A stretch of DNA of 17,431 nt from DALYDK01 sp964477125 (GTDB lineage: Bacteria; Patescibacteriota; Saccharimonadia; Saccharimonadales; CAIOMD01): contig CAYZCZ010000015.1 of assembly GCA_964477125.1 (NCBI GenBank), positions 1-17,431 on the forward strand, written 5' to 3'. Below, piece after piece: positions 1 to 5,642 of the stretch. The translations under genes and the position numbers were made by a program. The notes below the pieces were generated by a model. That model had not been told where the DNA came from. It was given only the letters and a program-made list of their open reading frames with translations, and made no database searches. Every line of letters begins with the position of its first letter. Position 1 is the first letter of the stretch.

Positions 1-1
1 A

Positions 2-415
2 ATAGTTTCCCCCGCTAAGGCGTTATTTGTTTGTGCCAAACTAGAGGATGAACTAAGAGACTTAAGCGACGAAGAGCGTACTGAAATGCTAGCAGAATAT
101 GGTGTAAAAGAATCTGGATTAGTGCAATTAATACACGCCACATACGATACATTGGGGCTGCAAAGCTACCTTACTGCAGGTGAAAAAGAAGTTCGGGCCT
201 GGACCATAAAGCAAGGTAATACCGCGCCACAGGCGGCGGGGGTAATACATGGTGATTTTGAACGTGGTTTTATTGCGGCTGAAGTTGTTGACTATAATGA
301 TTTAGTAAAAGCCGGTTCCCTTACATCTGCACGTGCCAATGGCAAAGTACGCTTAGAGGGTAAAACATATGTTATGCAACCCAACGATGTAGTTGAATTT
401 AAATTCAACTTATAA
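2..415 (+). CDS. ychF: Ribosome-binding ATPase YchF, C-terminal part (5' end outside window)
   Basis: This is the last 137 residues of YchF/EngD, a P-loop ATPase of the Obg-related TRAFAC class that binds ribosomes. The open frame enters from the window edge, so no start is visible; the internal ATG at 86 is not the real start. Visible family signatures are the ICAKLE-like strand (here VCAKLEDEL), the segment LTAGEKEVRAWTIKQG, then APQAAGVIHGDFERGFI, and the terminal YVMQPNDVVEFKFNL. Together these make up the end of the ATPase region and the C-terminal TGS domain. The nucleotide-binding G motifs lie upstream of the window. It ends six bases from the end of the convergent hypothetical gene, so the two share almost no intergenic DNA. 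Identification is firm; the precise cellular role of YchF remains debated in the literature. Confidence 0.95.
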   Translation: MVSPAKALFVCAKLEDELRDLSDEERTEMLAEYGVKESGLVQLIHATYDTLGLQSYLTAGEKEVRAWTIKQGNTAPQAAGVIHGDFERGFIAAEVVDYNDLVKAGSLTSARANGKVRLEGKTYVMQPNDVVEFKFNL

Positions 416-421
416 TATTAA

Positions 422-931
422 TTAGCTAGATTTTCTAGCAATTCGACCAATTATACCTTGTATACCTCTGTCTCTTGAGCCATATTCACGGTTAATAGCT
501 TTAATGCTTTCCTTAAGTAAATCCTCGGCCTCTATAGGGTTTAGTTTATTTGTTTCTTTGCTATTTAATAACTTAAAAATGGTATCTAGGCCAGTATTTG
601 ATAAGTTGGTTTCAGTTTGTTCAACTACTACATCCCTGTCTTGACGACCGAGCTTTTTTATATATATTTCTTTAGCAATGCCCTGATTGCTATCAAATAT
701 GTATTTAAGGCAATTTAAATAACTAGAATTATCTGGGCATGGCAAGAGCCTGGTCATAGAATATTCATTAGGGTTGTCTGGATAATTTTCTAATAAATAA
801 TATGCTATTTCTGTATGAATAATTGCTGGATAATCTTTTGTACCCACTAAATTAATATCTATACTATTTGTAATTCTACGTATGTTATCCCGCAGATCTA
901 TAACTTCTTCATTATTTTCATGGTTAGTCAT
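422..931 (-). CDS. Hypothetical protein, 169 aa
   Basis: I do not recognise this protein. It has no signal peptide or membrane segment and is acidic at the N-terminus (MTNHENNEEVIDLRD). A helical C-terminus of about 60 residues (LNPIEAEDLLKESIKAINREYG onward) ends in a basic GRIARKSS tail. The start is ATG at 931. No Shine-Dalgarno is visible, but a promoter-like TTGACA lies just upstream, so the mRNA may be nearly leaderless. It sits downstream of tlyA, separated by 46 bases that hold this promoter, and converges on ychF. Coding is supported by length, codon pattern and clean packing against both neighbours. No function is proposed. Confidence 0.75.
   Translation of the reverse strand: MTNHENNEEVIDLRDNIRRITNSIDINLVGTKDYPAIIHTEIAYYLLENYPDNPNEYSMTRLLPCPDNSSYLNCLKYIFDSNQGIAKEIYIKKLGRQDRDVVVEQTETNLSNTGLDTIFKLLNSKETNKLNPIEAEDLLKESIKAINREYGSRDRGIQGIIGRIARKSS
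425..439. terminator. Small hairpin at the convergent gene ends (weak)
   Basis: GCTAGA / TCTAGC form a 6-bp perfect stem around a 3-base loop, just past the ychF stop and overlapping the last codons of the convergent hypothetical gene. Flanking AATT on both sides could extend it. There is no clear U-run on either strand, so it may only slow polymerase or protect the 3' end. Confidence 0.3.
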
Positions 932-939
932 TGCTAGCG

Positions 940-972
940 AATTATAGTATAATTTTTTGAAGTTTTTGTCAA
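940..972 (-). promoter_or_regulatory. Predicted promoter of the 169-aa hypothetical gene
   Basis: On the minus strand there is a perfect -35 TTGACA (972-967) followed by the overlapping -10-like stretch TATACTATAAT (951-941). TACTAT lies at 17-bp spacing, while TATACT and TATAAT lie at 15 and 20. Transcription would start only a few bases before the ATG at 931, which fits the missing ribosome binding site. Confidence 0.5.
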
Positions 973-977
973 GATTT

Positions 978-1706
978 TTAGTGTTTAATTTGTTTCTTTA
1001 AAAGATAAAACCGTTCCACATTACCTTTTTGGCCAGCGACCTTAGAGTCTGACTTAATAATAATTACAAATTGTTTTTTAACCCAAATTTCAAAATCTTT
1101 AAGTATTTGGCGTCGAATTGAATCATTTTTTATGACACCCTTATTTTGCAGTTGTTCACCTGCTTCAAATTGTGGCTTTGCCATAGCAATTATTTGAGTA
1201 TTCTTACCGCATATTGTGGCTATGTGTGGTAAGACATCCCTAAGGCTAATAAAACTAACGTCAATGACCACAATTTCAGGCAGTATGCGCGGTATAAAGG
1301 CCCGTATATCTGTTTGTTCATGTAGTTCAATCTTAGGATTGCCCTGCAGGCTTGGGTGTAGTTGCTTGGTGCCTACATCTACAGCAAATACTTTCTTGGC
1401 ACCATGTTTTAGGGCGTAATCTGTAAAACCACCTGTACTACTGCCAACATCTAATACAATTTTATCTTTAAAATCTAATTTTAGTTCAAGTGCAATACTA
1501 GCCAGTTTTAAGCCAGCCCTACTGACATATTGTTCTTTTTGAGAAAGACTAATTATTGCTTTTGGCGAAACAAAAAAACCAGGTTTGGTAACAGTAGTGT
1601 TATTTACTGTTACCTTACCTAGCTTTATATAGCTTTCAGCCTGCGACCTAGTAAGTACTAAGCCCCTATTTACAAGTTCTATATCTAGCCTATTTTTTTG
1701 AGACAA
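978..1706 (-). CDS. tlyA: TlyA family rRNA 2'-O-methyltransferase
   Basis: TlyA is an S-adenosylmethionine-dependent 2'-O-methyltransferase of ribosomal RNA (known family targets: 23S C1920 and, in some members, 16S C1409), often annotated as hemolysin A. Residues 1-60 form an S4 RNA-binding domain (RLDIELVNRGLVLTRSQAE). Residues 60-242 form an FtsJ-like Rossmann domain with YVSRAGLKL, the SAM loop VLDVGSSTGGFTD (84-96), an acidic strand IDVSFISL (148-155) and KPQFE (177-181). The catalytic set K67/D149/K177/E181 appears intact. The start is TTG at 1706, chosen because GAGGA lies 7 bases upstream; three bases separate it from the preceding stop. The N-terminus resembles the longer type-II TlyA form, so methylation of both subunits is possible but inferred. 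It is the last gene of the rpsF-ssb-rpsR-efp series. Confidence 0.93.
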   Translation of the reverse strand: MSQKNRLDIELVNRGLVLTRSQAESYIKLGKVTVNNTTVTKPGFFVSPKAIISLSQKEQYVSRAGLKLASIALELKLDFKDKIVLDVGSSTGGFTDYALKHGAKKVFAVDVGTKQLHPSLQGNPKIELHEQTDIRAFIPRILPEIVVIDVSFISLRDVLPHIATICGKNTQIIAMAKPQFEAGEQLQNKGVIKNDSIRRQILKDFEIWVKKQFVIIIKSDSKVAGQKGNVERFYLLKKQIKH

Positions 1707-1709
1707 AAA

Positions 1710-2102
1710 TTATTCCTCGTCTTTACTCTGTTCTGTAGGCCTATCACCTAATCTGGGTTCATCTTTACCATCGAACAATATTCTTTTTAGATCATATGTA
1801 ATATCTTGAACACCAATTGCAATTTTTCCCAATGGCTTAAGCTGTTCTGTTAATCCGTCGCGAGTTTTTTCGTATACATCACCAACCGTTGAAACTGCAG
1901 TATCAGCTGTGGAAATTGTTGTTTGCTTAGCCCACTCAACAGTATCTGTTAAGGCACCAGCCCCAAGGTTGGCAGCAGTTTCAATCTTAACTCTTGCTGT
2001 CTCGAGGTTTTCCTTTAAGAAACCATCAGGTATTTTGCTAGTATCTACTGAAAAATTACCAACTGGAATACCAAATATTTTTCTATCACTTTTTTCGCTC
2101 AC
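1710..2102 (-). CDS. Hypothetical acidic helical protein, 130 aa
   Basis: No family is recognised. After a short polar N-terminus, residues about 30-95 are rich in Ala, Thr, Val and Glu and likely form amphipathic helices (ETARVKIETAANLGAGALTD, then TISTADTAVSTVGDVYEK). The C-terminus is charged and acidic (FDGKDEPRLGDRPTEQSKDEE). No membrane segment is obvious. The start is GTG at 2102, chosen because AGGAG lies 6 bases upstream (inside the efp 3' end) and no ATG occurs in the frame. The gene overlaps efp by 17 bases and its stop is 3 bases from the tlyA start, so it is almost certainly translated in the same operon. A role connected with membranes or ribosomes cannot be told from sequence. 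Confidence 0.75.
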   Translation of the reverse strand: MSEKSDRKIFGIPVGNFSVDTSKIPDGFLKENLETARVKIETAANLGAGALTDTVEWAKQTTISTADTAVSTVGDVYEKTRDGLTEQLKPLGKIAIGVQDITYDLKRILFDGKDEPRLGDRPTEQSKDEE

Positions 2103-2649
2103 GATAAGCTCCTGTCTCGGTGTCTACCGATATTATATCTTGTTGTTTTATAAAAGCGGGCACCTTCACCACTATGCCGGTTTCAAGGGTGGCGTCCTTA
2201 AGGACATTACTTGTCGTATCACCCTTTACGGCATCTTCCGTGTAGGTGACTTTTAAGTATACATTTTTTGGCAAAACTACACTAATAACTTGCCCATTAA
2301 ATGTTTGAGCCTTAACATTATCGCCCTCCTTTAAATAACCAGCGCTTTCGCCAATCATATCTTTGGGAACTTCTATTTGCTCGTAAGTAACATCGTCCAT
2401 GAAAAACCAAGTACTAAGGTCGTTATACAAATACTGAACGTTTTGGTAGCCAACATCGGCAGGCTCTATAGCCTCATTACCTTTAAAAGTTTTTTCTAGT
2501 ACTTTGCCGTCTATTAAACTTTTAATACGCACATTAACTATAGAACCACCCCTGCCCATAACTTTTTGGTTATAGTCAACTACTTTATAAGGGTGACCCT
2601 CAAGCTGAAAAATTTGTCCCTTTTTTAAATCTGTTATACCGAATGCCAT
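2086..2649 (-). CDS. efp: Translation elongation factor P
   Basis: EF-P binds between the P and E sites and helps stalled ribosomes form peptide bonds in polyproline stretches. At 187 residues it has the standard EF-P length: an N-terminal KOW-like domain (MAFGITDLKKGQIFQLEGHP) and two OB domains, ending in the typical DTETGAYRERKK. The modified loop reads QKVMGRGGS, placing arginine (R33) at the tip where E. coli has beta-lysylated K34. R-tip EF-Ps are known to be rhamnosylated by EarP in some Proteobacteria, but no modifying enzyme is encoded here. The start ATG at 2649 has GGAG 8 bases upstream. It lies between rpsR and the 130-aa gene in a translation operon. The proline-rich tail of the protein at 15240-16934 is a candidate local client. 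Confidence 0.95.
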   Translation of the reverse strand: MAFGITDLKKGQIFQLEGHPYKVVDYNQKVMGRGGSIVNVRIKSLIDGKVLEKTFKGNEAIEPADVGYQNVQYLYNDLSTWFFMDDVTYEQIEVPKDMIGESAGYLKEGDNVKAQTFNGQVISVVLPKNVYLKVTYTEDAVKGDTTSNVLKDATLETGIVVKVPAFIKQQDIISVDTETGAYRERKK

Positions 2650-2690
2650 GCAATAATCTCCGAATTTATTAGTTTATAGGTTGCAAGTTT

Positions 2691-2718
2691 TAGGTTCTAG
2701 ATATTAACCTAGAACCTA
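2691..2718. repeat. Perfect 10-bp inverted repeat between rpsR and efp
   Basis: TAGGTTCTAG and CTAGAACCTA flank an 8-base spacer, giving a strong hairpin on either strand in the 80-base gap between rpsR and efp. There is no U-run after it on the minus strand, so it is more likely an mRNA processing or stability element, or a weak terminator, than a strong terminator. Nearby sequence holds further AGGTT/AACCT copies. Confidence 0.6.
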
Positions 2719-2729
2719 TTACCTAACAC

Positions 2730-2936
2730 CTAGTTGGATGCTATAAATGGAAGTAATGCAATATGCCTAGCACGCTTGATAGCTTTGCTAAGACGACGCT
2801 GTTGCATTTCTGTAAGACCGGTTCGTTTTCGAACTTCTATTTGGCCAAATTGGTTTACAAACCTTTGTAGGGTTTTTACGTCTTTGTAGTCAAAATAGAC
2901 TGATCCGGTTACTGGTTTGTGATGGTTCTTTGCCAT
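2730..2936 (-). CDS. rpsR: Small ribosomal subunit protein bS18
   Basis: bS18 binds bS6 on the 30S platform. The 68-residue protein shows the family core: VYFDYKDVKTLQRFVNQFGQI, then RKRTGLTEMQQRRLSKAIKRARHIALLPF. The frame is open 13 codons further upstream, but the ATG at 2936 is the right start: AAAGGA lies about 5 bases before it and MAKNHHKP matches family N-termini. It follows rpsF and ssb in the conserved rpsF-ssb-rpsR order, but is set apart from ssb by an unusual 210-base gap holding a long imperfect dyad. Confidence 0.95.
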   Translation of the reverse strand: MAKNHHKPVTGSVYFDYKDVKTLQRFVNQFGQIEVRKRTGLTEMQQRRLSKAIKRARHIALLPFIASN

Positions 2937-2973
2937 TGTATTCCTTTCAATGTGCGGCCATTCGTCTCTTGGC

Positions 2974-3059
2974 ACAATGCTTCGTTACCCCTTGTGGTGC
3001 TCGCTCAGCGTACTAAATGTACTGCTTACGCTACTTTCCTCAAGGTCGACTTGCATTGT
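2974..3059. repeat. 86-nt imperfect dyad in the ssb-rpsR gap (possible structured mRNA leader)
   Basis: The outer arms ACAATGC (2974-2980) and GCATTGT (3053-3059) pair perfectly. CCTTG/CAAGG lies midway and GTAC-TAAAT-GTAC (3010-3022) forms the centre, with AGCGTA/TACGCT as an alternative inner pairing. The pattern is symmetric about position 3016. The 2937-3146 gap has no plausible gene and its central part is visibly more GC-rich than the flanks. In the minus-strand transcript it would sit upstream of rpsR. It may be a regulatory leader for bS18, a processing site, or a remnant repeat element. Confidence 0.45.
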
Positions 3060-3146
3060 ACACAAGATACAAACAGCCATTATTGTGGTTAGTTTATAAT
3101 TTAAATTTGCTTTTTACTAAAACCTAGAAACTATTTCTGTAAGCTA

Positions 3147-3608
3147 CTAAAAAGGTATTTCGGATAGATCAATTGGTTCGTCACTAATGTCATCTATGAC
3201 AACATCTTTTTTAGAGTCTGATTGGTTTGATTTGGTTGGTGCGCTATTTTCGTCACCTGGGCCATTACCACCTTCGCCTCGTCCACCAAGGAAAGTAACA
3301 TCATTAGCTACAACCTCTACCTTGCTACGTTTTTGGCCATCTGTTTCCCAGGAACGACTTTGCAATCGACCACTTACTAAAACTGGTCGGCCTTTGGTCA
3401 CGTACTGTGCAACTCTTTCACCCAAACCAGCCCATGCAACAACATCTACGTAGTCGGTAGCCTCTACCCAATTGCCATCGGCACCTTTATAGCTACGGTT
3501 AAGTGCTAGGCTAAAGCTACAAACGCTTTGACCGTTTGGTGTGGTTCTAAGTTCAGGGTCACGTGTTAGGTTGCCCATTAAAATAACTTGATTAAAACTT
3601 CGTGCCAT
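3147..3608 (-). CDS. ssb: Single-stranded DNA-binding protein
   Basis: SSB coats single-stranded DNA during replication, repair and recombination and recruits partners through its C-terminal tip. Residues 1-110 form the OB fold (FNQVILMGNLTRDPELRTTP, then WVEATDYVDVVAWAGLGERV and KGRPVLVSGRLQSRSW). Residues 111-145 are a flexible Gly/Ser/Asp linker. The final residues DEPIDLSEIPF are the acidic partner-binding tip, matching the canonical DDDIPF type. At 153 residues its length is usual. The start ATG at 3608 has GGAG 9 bases upstream. It lies between rpsF and rpsR, as in most bacteria. Confidence 0.96.
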   Translation of the reverse strand: MARSFNQVILMGNLTRDPELRTTPNGQSVCSFSLALNRSYKGADGNWVEATDYVDVVAWAGLGERVAQYVTKGRPVLVSGRLQSRSWETDGQKRSKVEVVANDVTFLGGRGEGGNGPGDENSAPTKSNQSDSKKDVVIDDISDEPIDLSEIPF

Positions 3609-3647
3609 GTCATTTATCTCCGTTATATAAAATTTTGTCTAAATTAT

Positions 3648-4028
3648 TTATTCGCTTTTTTCTTTGCGTGAATCAGACTCAACGTCTGAATCTTTTCGAC
3701 CTTTGCGCTTAGCTTTAAAGGCCTCAGCTTTAGCAATTGCCTTTTCGTCTGGCTTGGTTATTAGAAACCTTATTACTTCATCGGTAATATTTAATGTAGC
3801 TTCTATTTTACGCACGCCTTGGGCTGGTATTTCTGCTTTGTAAAATACATATACCGCATGGTCAAGGTTTTTAATGCTATAGGCTAGCTTACGCTTACCC
3901 CAGTTATCTTCGCCAGTAATTTTGCCACCGTTATCGGTAACAATTTTATTGACTTTTTCAGCTGCTTTATCTAGATCTATTTCTAAATCTGGGTGATAAA
4001 GAACAGCAAGTTCATACGTGTTGTTCAT
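3648..4028 (-). CDS. rpsF: Small ribosomal subunit protein bS6
   Basis: bS6 pairs with bS18 on the 30S platform. The protein begins MNNTYELAVLYHP and shows the typical GGKITGEDNWGKRKLAYSIKNLDHAVYVFYKAE core, then NITDEVIRFLITKPDE. A basic/acidic C-terminal extension of about 25 residues (KAKRKGRKDSDVESDSRKEKSE) follows, longer than in many bacteria. The frame is open 15 codons further upstream, but ATG 4028 is preferred: AAGGA sits about 5 bases before it and the N-terminus matches the family. It is the first gene of the rpsF-ssb-rpsR-efp-unknown-tlyA series, with a good promoter at 4095-4123. Confidence 0.95.
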   Translation of the reverse strand: MNNTYELAVLYHPDLEIDLDKAAEKVNKIVTDNGGKITGEDNWGKRKLAYSIKNLDHAVYVFYKAEIPAQGVRKIEATLNITDEVIRFLITKPDEKAIAKAEAFKAKRKGRKDSDVESDSRKEKSE

Positions 4029-4094
4029 GCACGTCCTTCCTTTGGTTATAGATTGCCTCCCAATGTGTGACAACCTGAAGTTAATAGTAGGATT

Positions 4095-4123
4095 ATGTTA
4101 ACAGATTTACCCCTGTTGGTCAA
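4095..4123 (-). promoter_or_regulatory. Predicted promoter of the rpsF operon
   Basis: On the minus strand, -35 TTGACC (4123-4118) is separated by exactly 17 bp from -10 TAACAT (4100-4095), giving a 5' leader of roughly 60 nt before rpsF. I looked for the bulged CCG of the known bS6:bS18 autoregulatory motif in this leader and did not see a convincing copy. Confidence 0.55.
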
Positions 4124-4191
4124 ATTATATAATAGACATTGTATGCTAAAAGATAGATTTTAATAACTACTACTAATTTCAAATAACACTT

Positions 4192-5286
4192 CTATGGTCT
4201 ATTTAATGATTTTGTATAGCTTTCTTTAAGGTTTTCTATGCGCTGTGGGTCTTGGTTGCGTCCAGATTGTATAGAAACCAAATTTTGTAAGCTTGTGCCA
4301 GTTATTTGGCCATATAGTTTAGCCCCTACTTCAGCCAAAACACCTGCTGGCTCATATTTGGTATATTCATTATCATAATAATATTTTCCAACTAGTTCCG
4401 GCGATACAACCATAAATTCATCTACTGCATGGAAAATAGAAGTTAGGCATTGGTCGCCAACCTGTGTTACGCATGTCCCATCAACATCGTAATTCGGGTT
4501 TGTTGCATTTCGACCCATATAAACAAATGTTGGACGCCTATTTGGGCTATGAAACCTCTGTGCTCCTGGTAGCTCTTGCACGGAACAGTCTAGGGTATCT
4601 TTGTAGGTAAGTGAAGCACTATCTGAACCATATACTTGTACGCCAACAACTTTAATTTGACCACCAGTTAAAACCTTTAAGCGCCTGGCAACTCCTGCAA
4701 TGAGTCCACCACCCCCTACCGGCACAAAAACAGTTGTGTCTTCATAATCTAGCTGGCGTTCTCCCAGTTGCAAAACTAGCTCATCAGCAATCGTTCCTTG
4801 GCCATCCATAACAACTAAATCGTTAAAAGGATGTACAAATGGTGTTTCCTCTTTAAGCGCAAAATCCTGAGCTAAAGCAGTCGCTTCATCGAAATTTTTA
4901 CCTAGTAAATGGACATGAGCCCCTAAATTATGCAATCCGTTCAATTTACTTTCCGGTGTACCCACAGGAACAAATACTTCAGGGTTAATACCCATTTGCC
5001 CTGCAACCCATGCAATGCCCTGGCCATGATTCCCAGCACTAGCAGTAACGACCCCGTTTAAACTACCCATCTCCATAAGATGATTCAACTTTACGGAAGC
5101 ACCACGCCATTTATATGCTCCAGTGGGGTTATCGGTTTCGTCTTTGCCATAATATACATTTCCTTTACTATCCTGGCCTAGTTCATTTAAGCTAGTATGC
5201 TCAGGTTTTAGTAAACGAACAACTTCGTAGGCTCGCTGGCCTGTATCTAGTCTTTTTTCTGCTAATTGTTCTAGTTGTGCTGACAT
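4192..5286 (-). CDS. ilvA: Threonine dehydratase-like PLP enzyme (threonine ammonia-lyase)
   Basis: This is a fold-type II pyridoxal-phosphate enzyme, best matched to threonine ammonia-lyase (L-threonine to 2-oxobutyrate plus ammonia, first step of isoleucine synthesis). Motifs: the PLP lysine in NPTGAYKWRGA (K59; family SFKxRGA), the ASAGNHGQG loop, the phosphate-binding loop VGGGGLIAG, EPAGVLAEVGA, and a late SGRN where relatives have SGGN. At 364 residues it lacks the C-terminal ACT-like domain through which biosynthetic IlvA senses isoleucine; in size it is closer to catabolic TdcB (about 330). The start ATG at 5286 has AAAGG about 8 bases upstream. It is preceded by an isoleucine-codon leader and terminator, which favours the biosynthetic role and suggests control by attenuation rather than allostery. 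Serine dehydratase or another threonine-family activity cannot be excluded. No other ilv gene is in the window. Confidence 0.85.
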   Translation of the reverse strand: MSAQLEQLAEKRLDTGQRAYEVVRLLKPEHTSLNELGQDSKGNVYYGKDETDNPTGAYKWRGASVKLNHLMEMGSLNGVVTASAGNHGQGIAWVAGQMGINPEVFVPVGTPESKLNGLHNLGAHVHLLGKNFDEATALAQDFALKEETPFVHPFNDLVVMDGQGTIADELVLQLGERQLDYEDTTVFVPVGGGGLIAGVARRLKVLTGGQIKVVGVQVYGSDSASLTYKDTLDCSVQELPGAQRFHSPNRRPTFVYMGRNATNPNYDVDGTCVTQVGDQCLTSIFHAVDEFMVVSPELVGKYYYDNEYTKYEPAGVLAEVGAKLYGQITGTSLQNLVSIQSGRNQDPQRIENLKESYTKSLNRP

Positions 5287-5312
5287 ATTATTAACCTTTT
5301 CCTTTATTCAAA

Positions 5313-5338
5313 AACCGCTCGACTTTGGTCGAGCGGTT
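5313..5338 (-). terminator. Attenuator terminator before ilvA
   Basis: A perfect 11-bp stem AACCGCTCGAC / GTCGAGCGGTT with a 4-base loop is followed on the minus strand by TTTTT. It lies 26 nt before the ilvA start codon and after the leader-peptide ORF, so it must be read through for ilvA to be expressed from the upstream promoters. Its 5' arm is also the target of a competing antiterminator pairing. Confidence 0.88.
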
Positions 5339-5405
5339 GATTTACTTAAATTATTTTTTTAGAAAATTAAATCAGCGCCCGATCCTCCGGGATAATAATG
5401 CTGAT
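5329..5405 (-). promoter_or_regulatory. Pause hairpin and antiterminator of the ilvA attenuator
   Basis: Two mutually exclusive structures can be drawn on the minus strand. The first is a pause hairpin: ATCAGC (5405-5400, within the isoleucine codons) pairs with GCTGAT (5376-5371), with nested CCCG/CGGG inside. The second is an antiterminator: TCGGGCG (5382-5376) pairs with CGCTCGA (5335-5329, one G-U), and TGATTTA (5374-5368) pairs with TAAATCA (5344-5338), giving 14 pairs around a 1x2 internal loop. The antiterminator consumes ten of the eleven bases in the 5' arm of the terminator. This matches the region 1:2, 2:3 and 3:4 logic of classical ribosome-mediated attenuation. Confidence 0.75.
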
Positions 5406-5426
5406 AATAATCATCTGTTTGCGCAT
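5367..5426 (-). CDS. Isoleucine-rich leader peptide of the ilvA attenuator, 19 aa
   Basis: The minus-strand ORF encodes MRKQMIIISIIIPEDRALI. Seven of 19 residues are isoleucine, six of them in two triplets encoded by a direct repeat of ATTATTATC around one serine codon. It ends at a TAA lying in the segment that would pair as the antiterminator. A nearby in-frame TAG just upstream limits the start to the ATG at 5426 (or the ATG at codon 5). GGGAG lies 12 bases upstream, a long spacing. A -35-like TTGACA (5461-5456) with weak -10 TAGTTT would instead start transcription almost at the ATG. The layout matches known leader peptides such as E. coli IlvL, which also has an isoleucine run followed by proline. 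Ribosome stalling on isoleucine codons would mask the first arm of the pause hairpin and favour read-through. Confidence 0.82.
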   Translation of the reverse strand: MRKQMIIISIIIPEDRALI

Positions 5427-5457
5427 ATTCTTAAACTACTCCCAGTCAAATATTTTG

Positions 5458-5598
5458 TCAAACTTTATCTTGTGAGATCTTCGTAATCTCTTCGTCGAAT
5501 TGAGACATTAAAGAGCTCGCCACTTTTCCTATGTCAATGTCATCATATGTTTTAATTTCTTCATTCATTTCATTCTGTTCATTTATATTTTTACTCAT
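5458..5598 (-). CDS. Possible small acidic protein, 46 aa
   Basis: A 46-codon ORF (MSKNINEQNEMNEEIKTYDD, continuing to SLMSQFDEEITKISQDKV) lies between the 249-aa gene and the ilvA leader. It is hydrophilic, acidic and probably helical; no family is recognised. There is no Shine-Dalgarno, but a promoter-like TTGCGA-17-TAGAAT (5633-5605) places the transcription start almost exactly at its ATG, so leaderless translation is possible. Its stop overlaps a TTGACA that may be a second promoter element. It may be a real small protein, or an incidental ORF in the ilvA leader transcript. Confidence 0.4.
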   Translation of the reverse strand: MSKNINEQNEMNEEIKTYDDIDIGKVASSLMSQFDEEITKISQDKV

Positions 5599-5604
5599 GT
5601 GTTA

Positions 5605-5633
5605 ATTCTATGTTTCATCTTATGATTTCGCAA
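5605..5633 (-). promoter_or_regulatory. Predicted promoter for the small ORF / ilvA leader transcript
   Basis: On the minus strand, -35 TTGCGA (5633-5628), a 17-bp spacer and -10 TAGAAT (5610-5605) are present. The predicted start is at or within a base or two of the ATG at 5598. The transcript would carry the 46-codon ORF, the isoleucine leader, the attenuator and ilvA. Confidence 0.45.
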
Positions 5634-5642
5634 ATGTTTCTG

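Noticed and set aside
2937..2975. Thirteen-codon upstream extension of the rpsR frame
   Set aside because: The ATG at 2936 has a good AAAGGA ribosome site and matches family N-termini; the extension has none and runs into the dyad region.
4029..4191. bS6:bS18 autoregulatory motif in the rpsF leader
   Set aside because: I could not draw the expected hairpin with a bulged CCG; only weak AAC/GTT pairing is present.
5287..5642. T-box riboswitch for ilvA
   Set aside because: No T-box consensus or specifier-loop arrangement was seen; the leader-peptide attenuator explains the region better.
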